NCBI GenBank assembly: GCA_022616395.1
Contig: JAKEEV010000070.1
Coordinates: 1 to 19,070 of the forward strand
Direction: 5' to 3'
From: Planctomycetia bacterium
GTDB lineage: Bacteria; Planctomycetota; Planctomycetia; Gemmatales; Gemmataceae
Length of the DNA: 19,070 nucleotides
Shown: positions 8,197 through 14,607 of the stretch, in pieces
Numbering within the stretch: position 1 is the stretch's first letter
Layout of the letters: each line of letters starts with the position of its first letter
Program-made: the position numbers and the translations under genes
The notes under the pieces: model-generated
Told to the model about the DNA's origin: nothing
What the model saw: only the letters and a program-made list of their open reading frames with translations
Database searches by the model: none

Positions 8197-8240
8197 GCGT
8201 CAGCCCGACGGTGGATGACCTGAAACCGTCGGGCTGACGC
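8197..8240. repeat. 16-bp inverted repeat (element H)
   Basis: GCGTCAGCCCGACGGT at 8197-8212 pairs perfectly with 8225-8240, leaving a 12-nt loop. A shorter related palindrome, CCGTC-GGCCT-GACGG, lies nearby at about 8263-8277. The element is about 100 nt before the dehydrogenase start, so it could affect its expression. Confidence 0.85.
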
Positions 8241-8339
8241 CGCGAGGCGCAGAGTCAACACCGTCGGCCTGACGGCTAGCTCGCATGCGCCTCGCCAAAA
8301 TTCCCAGACACACTCGGCAGACCCGATATACCCGACTCC

Positions 8340-11300
8340 ATGCACGACTTCGCGGACGTTCGCCGGGATTCCCTCATCCGATACCTGCGCCGACACACCA
8401 GCGGCGAGGTGCGGTTTGATGACACCGCCCGCGCGCTCTACTCCACCGACGCCAGCCACTACCAAATCCCGCCGCTGGGCGTCGTTCTTCCCAAGACCCC
8501 TGATGACCTGACTGTCACCGTGCAGATCGCTTCCGAACTCAACATCCCGATCACGGCGCGCGGAGGAGGAACCAGTCTTTCTGGTCAGAGCATCGGCCCC
8601 GGTATCGTCATCGACTGCTCGAAGTATCTCAATCAGATCGGCGAAGTGGATGTGTCGGGTCGACGCGTGTGCGTGCAACCGGGTGTGGTACTCGATCACC
8701 TCAATCGCGTCCTTGCCACATACGGCTTGATGTTCGGCCCCGATGTCGCGACCGCAAACCGAGCCACACTCGGTGGCATGATCGGCAACAACTCCGCGGG
8801 CGCTCGATCCATTATCTACCGGCAGACGGTCGATCACATTCTTACGCTCTCCGCGGTTCTCTCCGATGGTTCACGCGCGGAGTTCGGCCCACTCTCCGCT
8901 CTCGACTACGAACGGAAGCTCGAACTCCGAACACGCGAAGGCGAAGCCTACCGCGCGGCCGATGCCGCCGTGCGCAATCACGCCGACGAAATCCGCCAGA
9001 GGTTCCCGAACATTGTGCGGAAGGTGAGTGGGTACAACTTGCTCGCTCTGCTCGAGCGCGGAACTCGGAGCGCGGAACTCGGAACGGAAAACCAAGAACT
9101 CCACACGCTCTCTTCGGATTTCACTCCGCGTTCCGCGTTCCGCGTTCCGCGCTCGCTTGTTCCCCTCCTTGTCGGCTCCGAAGGCACGCTGGCGGTGGTC
9201 GCGGAGGCGGAACTGGCCCTCGTTGCGCGCCCGAAGCATCGCGGACTGCTCGTTCCTCAGTTCGAGTCGCTCGGTTCAGCGCTCGACGCGCTCCAGGCGT
9301 GTCTGGAACTCGGTCCGTCGGCCGTTGAGTTGATGGACCGCATGCTCATTGACCTGGCCCGCGCACAGCGTTCGCTCAAGGACACAATGGCCGCGGTTCG
9401 CGGACGGCCCGAAGCGCTCTTGATGGTTGAATTCAGTTCAGACGACCCGGCGGATGTGTCGTATCGAGTTCACGAACTCGAACGCCGGCTCGGTGGCGTT
9501 CCTGGACTCATCGCGAACGTGCCCGCGCTCGACCCGTCAACACGCGACCCGCTCTGGAACTTGCGTAGCTCCGCGGTGCCACTTCTGTATGGCATTCCGG
9601 GCGACCGCAAGCCGATCACCTTCTGCGAAGACTGCGCGGTTGCTCCGGAACGACTGCCGGAGTTCGCTGCTCGTTTCCGGGAGATCTTCCACCGCCACGG
9701 CACCGATGGCGCGTTCTATGGACACGCGAGCGTCGGCTGTCTGCACATCCGGCCGCTTCTGAATCTGCACGAACGGGCCGATGTCATCACCATGCGCAAG
9801 ATCATGGAAGAAGTGACCGACCTCGTGCTGTCGTTCAACGGAAGCTTGAGCGGCGAACACGGCGATGGGCTGGTGCGCAGCGAATGGAACCGCAAGATGT
9901 TCGGCCCGGTGGTGTACGAAGCGTTCCGGCAAGTGAAACGCGGATTCGATCCGGGGAACGTGCTGAACCCCGGTAAGGTGGTGGACGCGCCCGCGATGGA
10001 AGAGTCTCTTCGCGTGAGGCCCGGTCATGTGCCACCCGATCCGCCGACGGTTCTGGACTTCTCGAAGCAGGGCGGGTTCTTCAGCAGCATCGAACTGTGC
10101 AACGGCGCGGGCGTGTGTCGAAAGACACAAGGCGGCGCGATGTGTCCCAGTTACCGAGCCACGAAGGACGAACAAGACACAACGCGAGCACGCGCGAATG
10201 CGCTGCGGTTGGCCCTTCAGAGCGCGGAGCGCGGAGCGCGGAGCGCGGAACCGGAAAGACCACATGAAGGCTCTGCTTCTTCTCATTCCGCGCTCCGCGC
10301 TCCGCGCTCCGCGCTCGCGAGCCGCTGGATTCTGGACGTGATGGATCTTTGTCTCTCGTGCAAAGCGTGCAAGAGCGAGTGCCCGAGCAACGTGGACCTG
10401 GCGAAGCTCAAGGCAGAGTTTTTGCAAGCGTTCTACGCGCGCCGGATGCGTCCGCTTGGTCACTATCTGGTGAAGCACATTCACTGGCTCAGTCCGCTGG
10501 CGTCTCGGTTCGCGGGTGTGAATAACTGGTTCGCGCGGCGCAAGTGGGTGCGTCGAGTGCTGGAAAGCATGGCTGGAATCGACCGCCGACGCAGTTTGCC
10601 GGAATTGCACCGCGAGCATTTCAGGAAGTGGTTCGCGAGGCGAACGGCCGGCGTGAGCCGGCTGGTGGAAGGCGCAAATCACCAGCCGGCTCACGCCGGC
10701 CGTTCGCCCAAAGTAATCTTGCTCGACGACTGCTTCACCACGTTCCAGGAACCGCAAATCGGGCGTGCGGCGGTCACGCTTCTGGAGCGCGCGGGCTTCA
10801 GCGTGGAACTGGCGGGCGTGTGCTGCGGACGCGCGATGATCTCGAAAGGCTTCCTGACGGATGCACGCCGACTGGCGAAGGAAGGCATTGCGAAACTGGA
10901 TCGCTTCGCATCGGCCGGGATTCCCATTTTGGGGCTGGAACCCAGTTGCATTCTCACACTGGCCGATGAATGGCCCGAACTGGTTCCCGGCGCGTCCGCG
11001 AAGCGTGTTGCGTCGGTCGCGGAACTGGCGGACGGGTGGCTGGCTCGGCAAGCGCGTGACAATGCAGTGTCACTCGAACTCCCGGCTCTGACCGGCAGCG
11101 CGTTACTTCACCCACACTGTCATCAGAAGGCTCTTGTGGGCGGAAAGGGCAGCGCGGAGGCGCTTCGGCTTGTGTCGGGGCTGGAGGTGACCGTGCTGGA
11201 TGCGGGCTGTTGCGGAATGGCCGGCGCGTTCGGTTACGAAAAGCAACACTACGACCTGAGCGTTCAAATCGCGAACCTGGAACTCATCCCCGCGGTCCGC

Positions 11301-11420
11301 GCGAATCCCTCCGCGATGGTGGTGGCAACCGGAACATCCTGCCGCCATCAGATTCGCGACCTCACCGGCCGCATCGCTCTTCATCCGCTCGAAGTGCTGG
11401 CCGCGTCACTCACCCACTAA
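8340..11420 (+). CDS. FAD-linked and Fe-S D-2-hydroxyacid dehydrogenase, YdiJ/GlcD-GlcF type, with three in-frame repeat insertions
   Basis: This 1026-residue protein is probably a D-2-hydroxyacid (lactate, glycolate or 2-hydroxyglutarate) dehydrogenase feeding electrons to the respiratory chain. The N-terminal half is a GlcD-like flavoprotein: FAD-binding block ARGGGTSLSGQ (73-83), ATLGGMIGNNSAG (142-154), LLVGSEGTLAV, metal-binding GHASVGCLHIRP (461-472) and SGEHGDG (504-510). The second half is GlcF-like: Cys587/593/602, CxxCxxCxxxC at 671-681, and two CCG motifs at 828 and 957. Total length is close to E. coli YdiJ (about 1018). Residues 239-272, 627-659 and 767-790 are encoded by inverted repeats and fall between conserved blocks, so the native length would be near 935. 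No Shine-Dalgarno is seen before the ATG. The precise substrate cannot be told. Confidence 0.93.
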   Translation: MHDFADVRRDSLIRYLRRHTSGEVRFDDTARALYSTDASHYQIPPLGVVLPKTPDDLTVTVQIASELNIPITARGGGTSLSGQSIGPGIVIDCSKYLNQIGEVDVSGRRVCVQPGVVLDHLNRVLATYGLMFGPDVATANRATLGGMIGNNSAGARSIIYRQTVDHILTLSAVLSDGSRAEFGPLSALDYERKLELRTREGEAYRAADAAVRNHADEIRQRFPNIVRKVSGYNLLALLERGTRSAELGTENQELHTLSSDFTPRSAFRVPRSLVPLLVGSEGTLAVVAEAELALVARPKHRGLLVPQFESLGSALDALQACLELGPSAVELMDRMLIDLARAQRSLKDTMAAVRGRPEALLMVEFSSDDPADVSYRVHELERRLGGVPGLIANVPALDPSTRDPLWNLRSSAVPLLYGIPGDRKPITFCEDCAVAPERLPEFAARFREIFHRHGTDGAFYGHASVGCLHIRPLLNLHERADVITMRKIMEEVTDLVLSFNGSLSGEHGDGLVRSEWNRKMFGPVVYEAFRQVKRGFDPGNVLNPGKVVDAPAMEESLRVRPGHVPPDPPTVLDFSKQGGFFSSIELCNGAGVCRKTQGGAMCPSYRATKDEQDTTRARANALRLALQSAERGARSAEPERPHEGSASSHSALRAPRSALASRWILDVMDLCLSCKACKSECPSNVDLAKLKAEFLQAFYARRMRPLGHYLVKHIHWLSPLASRFAGVNNWFARRKWVRRVLESMAGIDRRRSLPELHREHFRKWFARRTAGVSRLVEGANHQPAHAGRSPKVILLDDCFTTFQEPQIGRAAVTLLERAGFSVELAGVCCGRAMISKGFLTDARRLAKEGIAKLDRFASAGIPILGLEPSCILTLADEWPELVPGASAKRVASVAELADGWLARQARDNAVSLELPALTGSALLHPHCHQKALVGGKGSAEALRLVSGLEVTVLDAGCCGMAGAFGYEKQHYDLSVQIANLELIPAVRANPSAMVVATGTSCRHQIRDLTGRIALHPLEVLAASLTH
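9054..9154. repeat. In-frame heptamer inverted repeat in the dehydrogenase gene (element I)
   Basis: The left arm begins with alternating 7-nt units GAGCGCG and GAACTCG (from 9054). The right arm has TCCGCGT three times and TCCGCGC (9125-9152). The arms pair imperfectly. The element encodes residues 239-272, between the GYNLLALL block and LVPLLVGSEGTLAV, which in GlcD-type enzymes are normally separated by only a few residues. Confidence 0.85.
10220..10316. repeat. In-frame heptamer inverted repeat in the dehydrogenase gene (element J)
   Basis: Four GAGCGCG units start at 10220 and four CGCGCTC units end at 10316. The arms 10220-10250 and 10286-10316 pair perfectly over 31 nt. The element encodes residues 627-659, between two Fe-S cysteine clusters (Cys602 and Cys671). 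Confidence 0.92.
10639..10708. repeat. In-frame 28-bp inverted repeat in the dehydrogenase gene (element K)
   Basis: Arms 10639-10666 and 10681-10708 pair perfectly over 28 nt with a 14-nt loop. It encodes residues 767-790 (RRTAGVSRL to HQPAHAGRSP), just before the first CCG domain starts at VILLDDCFT. It is not built from heptamers, so it is a different family from I and J. Confidence 0.92.
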
Positions 11421-11446
11421 GCAGTTGGCCGGAGTTGTGTGCCATT

Positions 11447-11516
11447 TTTTAACGAGCCGCGACCGCAAGGGAGCGGGAAAGGCTAACCGCTCCCTTGCGG
11501 TCGCGGCTCGTTAAAA
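11447..11516. repeat. 30-bp perfect inverted repeat between convergent genes (element L)
   Basis: Arms 11447-11476 and 11487-11516 pair over 30 nt with a 10-nt loop; the inner 26 nt are the recurring 26-mer. TTTT and AAAA flank the stem. It lies 26 nt past the dehydrogenase stop and 76 nt past the stop of the convergent minus-strand gene, so it could act as a two-way transcription end. Confidence 0.85.
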
Positions 11517-11592
11517 CCTTACAAACCTCCCTGGCCAAATGCTTAGCCGTCCTAGGCGATGCACGGGCCTCACTGTATCCGCGGAGGATGCA

Positions 11593-11961
11593 TTACCCCG
11601 CCTTGCTTTGAATCTGCTTGATCTCCGCGAGCGCTGCGTGAATAGTTTCAAGCGCGGACTCGATGAGCGTGATGAGTACCGCGACCTGTCCCGCGTCCTG
11701 CGAGGAGACCCGACGTTCCTTGCCCGGTGGCCGCGGCGGAGGTTTGGTTCCTGGTGGGGGAATAACTGCCGCGCCATCAAGTTCAACGAACTCCCACCCT
11801 GGAATGGTTCCCGGGGGAAGCGGCTTGCGCTCCATCCCTGCTGGTCGCGGTGGTGGCATCGTTCCGACGGGCGGGACGATGGCAGTACCATCGAAGAAGT
11901 AGACGGGTTCCACACCGATGATCTGTGGGTTCTCGTCATCGGTTGGTTGATTCGTTGCCAT
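11593..11961 (-). CDS. Small Pro-rich protein with an internal duplication, unknown function
   Basis: This 122-residue protein is not recognised. Two imperfect repeats stand out: residues 19-46 and 57-84. Both carry DG-x-A-[IV], then a PP-x-GT run, PPPRP and a GxER end. The last 35 residues look like an amphipathic helix (LITLIESALETIHAALAEI). The start is taken as the ATG at 11961, which has GAGGGAA 5 nt upstream; that Shine-Dalgarno overlaps the TGA of the preceding gene, so the two genes look translationally coupled. The alternative ATG at 11985 has no Shine-Dalgarno. It is the last gene of the epimerase group. The unbroken frame and coupling make a real gene likely. Confidence 0.75.
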   Translation of the reverse strand: MATNQPTDDENPQIIGVEPVYFFDGTAIVPPVGTMPPPRPAGMERKPLPPGTIPGWEFVELDGAAVIPPPGTKPPPRPPGKERRVSSQDAGQVAVLITLIESALETIHAALAEIKQIQSKAG

Positions 11962-11971
11962 CGGTCTTCCC

Positions 11972-12373
11972 TCAAACGAGGACATGCACTACGCGGTCGC
12001 CCATGATCTGCCCGTCACAGTACAATTCTACCCAATACTCTCCGGCTGTGGGAAACGGACAATTGACCAGTCGGATGTTCGCGGAGACCACAGTTAACCG
12101 ATTTGGAAATCGAACTCGGTGGATTGGGGAATGAAAGATAACCTGTCCGGTCGCGGCACTGACGACGAAAACTTGAAGTTCCGCATCGCCCAGCCCATCT
12201 TCCATCTGGACGAACACACACATTCGAGCCAGGGTGTACGGAACCGACTGACCGGTCGGCAATCGGAACGCGTTGAATACCCCAAGGAGGTCGATTGTTT
12301 GACGCGCGACGTTTGGCACGACTTGATCGCACACGTAGATCGCCTTCGCAACCGGCGGGTTTGAAGCAGCCAT
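11972..12373 (-). CDS. Conserved hypothetical protein, possibly DUF6941-like
   Basis: This 133-residue protein has an all-beta look and no signal peptide. The opening KAIYVCDQVV, then LLGVFNAFRLP, and the ending GEYWVELYCDG resemble small planctomycete proteins assigned to DUF6941, but I hold this loosely. The ATG at 12371-12373 has GGAG 10 nt upstream. It lies 15 nt past the stop of the hydroxyproline epimerase gene and is followed by a coupled gene, so co-transcription is likely. No catalytic motif is visible. A link to hydroxyproline metabolism is only suggested by position. Confidence 0.8.
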   Translation of the reverse strand: MAASNPPVAKAIYVCDQVVPNVARQTIDLLGVFNAFRLPTGQSVPYTLARMCVFVQMEDGLGDAELQVFVVSAATGQVIFHSPIHRVRFPNRLTVVSANIRLVNCPFPTAGEYWVELYCDGQIMGDRVVHVLV

Positions 12374-12388
12374 GATTGTGTTTCTCCG

Positions 12389-13333
12389 CTAGATTCGTAT
12401 CCCGTCCTTGAGTGGATCGTCGTCATCCACCAGCAGCGTCGTTTCAGCAGTCACATACGCGGTGCCGGTGATGCTTGGAATCACCACGCCCGGTTTACTG
12501 TTTGGTGCGAATGTGCCCTCGAAGACGCTTCCCGTGATGCTCTCCTGTCTCCAAACTTCCCCCGGTTTGAGTTTGCCTTCCGCGAACAGGCACGCAAGCT
12601 TCGCGCTTGTGCCGGTGCCGCACGGAGAGCGGTCGTAAGCCTTCCCCGGACACAGAACGAAGTTTCGTGAATGATTGGCGGTATCCACAGGCGCGCTGAA
12701 TAGCTCGATGTGGTCGATGTGCCCGCCATTCGCTCCGGTAATGTTGTTCGCCTCCAACGCCAGGCGAATCCTCCAGGTCACTTCCGTCAGGCGCTCGGTG
12801 TTCTTCAGCGCGATCTCTTCTCGATGGTCGCTCACCAAGTAGAACCAGTTCCCGCCCCACGCGATGTCGCCTGTCACCGCGCCGTAACCGGGAACATCCA
12901 CGCTCACGGCCTTCCGATGGCGGTAACTGGGCACGTTTCGCACAGTGACTCGATGGCGGTCGTGCAGTTTCGCGACCACCACGCCGACCGGCGTTTCGAT
13001 CTTGTATTCTCCCGGCGAAATTTCCCCCAAATGCGAGAGCGTGACGGCCAGCCCGATGGTGCCATGCCCACACATGTTGATCGTGCCGACGTTGTTGAAG
13101 AAGATCACGCCCTCGTCGTTGGCCGGGTCGTGAGGCTTGCACAATAGCGCTCCGACCAGCACATCTGACCCACGCGGTTCGTTCACCACGCACGAGCGGA
13201 ACGAATCAAACACTTCGCGCAAGCATTGGGCGCGCTCGGAGAGCGGTCCGGTGCCGAGGTTCGGTCCGCCCGCAACCACAACGCGAGTCGGTTCGCCGCC
13301 CGTGTGAGAATCAATGACGTGAATTCGCTGCAT
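12389..13333 (-). CDS. 4-hydroxyproline 2-epimerase (proline racemase family)
   Basis: This 314-residue cytoplasmic enzyme is predicted to interconvert trans-4-hydroxy-L-proline and cis-4-hydroxy-D-proline, the first step of bacterial hydroxyproline use. Both catalytic cysteines are present: Cys88 in MCGHGTIG and Cys238 in DRSPCGTGTSAK. This separates it from the hydroxyproline dehydratases, which have Thr at the second position. The start motif HVIDSHTGGEPTR is typical. The frame is open upstream to 13486 through a palindrome; the ATG at 13331-13333 has GGAG 7 nt upstream and gives the usual family length. The preceding gene on the same strand is a HypD-like lyase, which fits the same pathway. 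Proline racemase is an alternative activity but less likely here. Confidence 0.9.
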   Translation of the reverse strand: MQRIHVIDSHTGGEPTRVVVAGGPNLGTGPLSERAQCLREVFDSFRSCVVNEPRGSDVLVGALLCKPHDPANDEGVIFFNNVGTINMCGHGTIGLAVTLSHLGEISPGEYKIETPVGVVVAKLHDRHRVTVRNVPSYRHRKAVSVDVPGYGAVTGDIAWGGNWFYLVSDHREEIALKNTERLTEVTWRIRLALEANNITGANGGHIDHIELFSAPVDTANHSRNFVLCPGKAYDRSPCGTGTSAKLACLFAEGKLKPGEVWRQESITGSVFEGTFAPNSKPGVVIPSITGTAYVTAETTLLVDDDDPLKDGIRI

Positions 13334-13340
13334 GGCAAAG

Positions 13341-13344
13341 CTCC
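13341..13344 (-). promoter_or_regulatory. Shine-Dalgarno GGAG that fixes the epimerase start
   Basis: GGAG on the reverse strand lies 7 nt before the ATG at 13333. It supports this start over a longer frame that would be translated out of palindromic DNA. Confidence 0.7.
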
Positions 13345-13352
13345 GAACAGTA

Positions 13353-13589
13353 GCCGCACGATGAACGCAGAACAGACACGATGAAGACAAAGACAGAGAA
13401 GACAGAATGGCCACAAAAAAGCACAAAAGAGGGTCCCCGCGCAGCGGGGGAAAAGAATACAGAAGAGAAGAAAGAGTTGAGTTCAATTCAAACTCTTCTG
13501 TCTTTGGTTTCCTTTGTGCGTTTTGTGCGTTTTTGTGGCCATTCTGTCTTCTGTCTTCAATCGTGTCTTTTCTGCGTTCATCGTGCGGC
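13353..13589. repeat. Long near-palindrome of about 237 bp (element M)
   Basis: Arms of about 75 nt (13353-13430 and 13513-13589) pair with few mismatches, starting from identical GCCGCACGATGAACGCAGA ends. The centre has smaller hairpins, including CCCCGCGCAGCGGGG. The arms include the phrase GGCCACAAAAA. It starts 5 nt past the stop of the HypD-like gene and ends about 20 nt before the epimerase start, so it fills the whole gap between two genes of one pathway. No gene is visible inside. Confidence 0.88.
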
Positions 13590-13594
13590 TGAAA

Positions 13595-14494
13595 TCACTT
13601 CTTGCCGGGCCGCGTGGCAATCGCTTGGCGGATGAGTTTCAGCACGACTTCGCGTTCGGCACCGACGAGCGGCAATCGCGGGGCGCGGCACAGCTCCGAG
13701 CCATAGCCACACTCCGCCACCGCGAGCTTGATGTACTGCACCAGCTTGACGTGTGTATCGAGGTGCAACACCGGCGTGTACCAGCGATAGACTTCCAGAG
13801 CTTCCTTCCAGTTCCCCGCGGTCAACAAATCCCACAAGAGTTTGTTTTCGTGAGGGAAGGCGTTCACTAGCCCGCTGACCCAACCGACCGCGCCCAACGC
13901 GAAACACTCGACCACCAAGTCATCGACGCCCGCGAAGATCACATAGCGATCTTTGGTGAGATTGATGATGTCGGTGATTCGGCGCGGGTTGTCGCTCGAT
14001 TCCTTCAGTGATGCGAACTTCGGTTCGTCTCCCAGCTCCGCGAACATCTCCGGCGAAATGTCCACCTTGTAAGCCGGCGGGTTGTTGTAAATCATGATCG
14101 GCAAGTCGGTCGCTTTCGCAACGGTGCGGAAGTGCGCGATCGTTTCCCGGTCATCGCTCTTGTAGACCATCGGAGGAAGCACCATCAGCCCATCCGCGCC
14201 GAATTTCGCTGCATCAGTGGCCCACCGGCACGCTTGAGCCGTGGTGTATTCGGCCACTCCCGTGAGCACGGGCACGCGCTTCCTCACGTGCGCAACGGTG
14301 GCCTTGAGCAGTTCCTTCTTCTCGCTCGCTTCCAGAGTGGTGTTCTCTCCCACGCTGCCCATCATCACCAGACCGTGAACGCCGGCCGCGAGCATCACAT
14401 CAATGTGCGCGAGTGTACCGGGAATGTTCAGCGTTTGATCCGCGTGGAATTGCGTCGTCATCGCGGGGAAGACCCCTTGCCATGACATCTTCAT
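13595..14494 (-). CDS. DapA/HypD-like lyase, probably 1-pyrroline-4-hydroxy-2-carboxylate deaminase
   Basis: This 299-residue enzyme belongs to the class I aldolase family of DHDPS/N-acetylneuraminate lyase. The Schiff-base lysine is Lys164 in FASLKES, and the helper tyrosine is Tyr136 in PIMIYNNPP. The usual GTTGE motif reads GSVGENTTL (46-54), a variant that suggests a substrate other than that of lysine biosynthesis. With a hydroxyproline epimerase immediately downstream, the best guess is the deaminase that makes 2-oxoglutarate semialdehyde in the hydroxyproline pathway. The intermediate oxidase and the final dehydrogenase are not in the window. The start is ambiguous: ATG at 14494 or at 14488, two codons later. 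Confidence 0.88.
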   Translation of the reverse strand: MKMSWQGVFPAMTTQFHADQTLNIPGTLAHIDVMLAAGVHGLVMMGSVGENTTLEASEKKELLKATVAHVRKRVPVLTGVAEYTTAQACRWATDAAKFGADGLMVLPPMVYKSDDRETIAHFRTVAKATDLPIMIYNNPPAYKVDISPEMFAELGDEPKFASLKESSDNPRRITDIINLTKDRYVIFAGVDDLVVECFALGAVGWVSGLVNAFPHENKLLWDLLTAGNWKEALEVYRWYTPVLHLDTHVKLVQYIKLAVAECGYGSELCRAPRLPLVGAEREVVLKLIRQAIATRPGKK

Positions 14495-14513
14495 GATGGA
14501 TCCCCTGGTAAGA

Positions 14514-14607
14514 CAGTAATCAGTGATCAGTGATCAGTAATCAGTTATCAGTCAGCACGATCTGTTCACTGATTACTGATGACTGATCACTGATGACTGA
14601 CTACTGA
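14514..14607. repeat. Heptamer near-palindrome covering the kinase stop codon (element N)
   Basis: The left arm has six 7-nt units from CAGTAAT (14514) to CAGTCAG (14555). The right arm has six 7-nt units of the type NNACTGA (14566-14607). They pair with scattered mismatches over a 10-nt loop. The kinase gene ends inside the right arm: its last codon CAG and stop TAG come from a TCAGTAG unit on the reverse strand. Confidence 0.88.

Larger units (their letters stand above)
7767..8339. other. Divergent intergenic region between the BBP7 and dehydrogenase genes
   Basis: These 573 nt separate two divergent genes and should hold the promoters of both. The part nearest BBP7 (7767-8040) has no repeat; its reverse strand stays open and would encode a cysteine-rich stretch, but no good start supports it. 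The part from 8042 to 8280 is filled with repeat elements. No clear -35/-10 pair, riboswitch or RNA gene was found. Confidence 0.6.

Noticed and set aside
9537..11051. A 504-codon minus-strand frame opposite the dehydrogenase
   Set aside because: The plus strand has all FAD and Fe-S motifs; this is an antisense shadow.
11447..11516. Classical intrinsic terminator
   Set aside because: The stem is strong but is followed by TTAAAACC-type sequence and not a U-run on either strand; kept as a repeat only.
13334..13486. N-terminal extension of the hydroxyproline epimerase
   Set aside because: It is the translation of the palindrome; the family starts at the MQRIHVIDSHTGGEP block.
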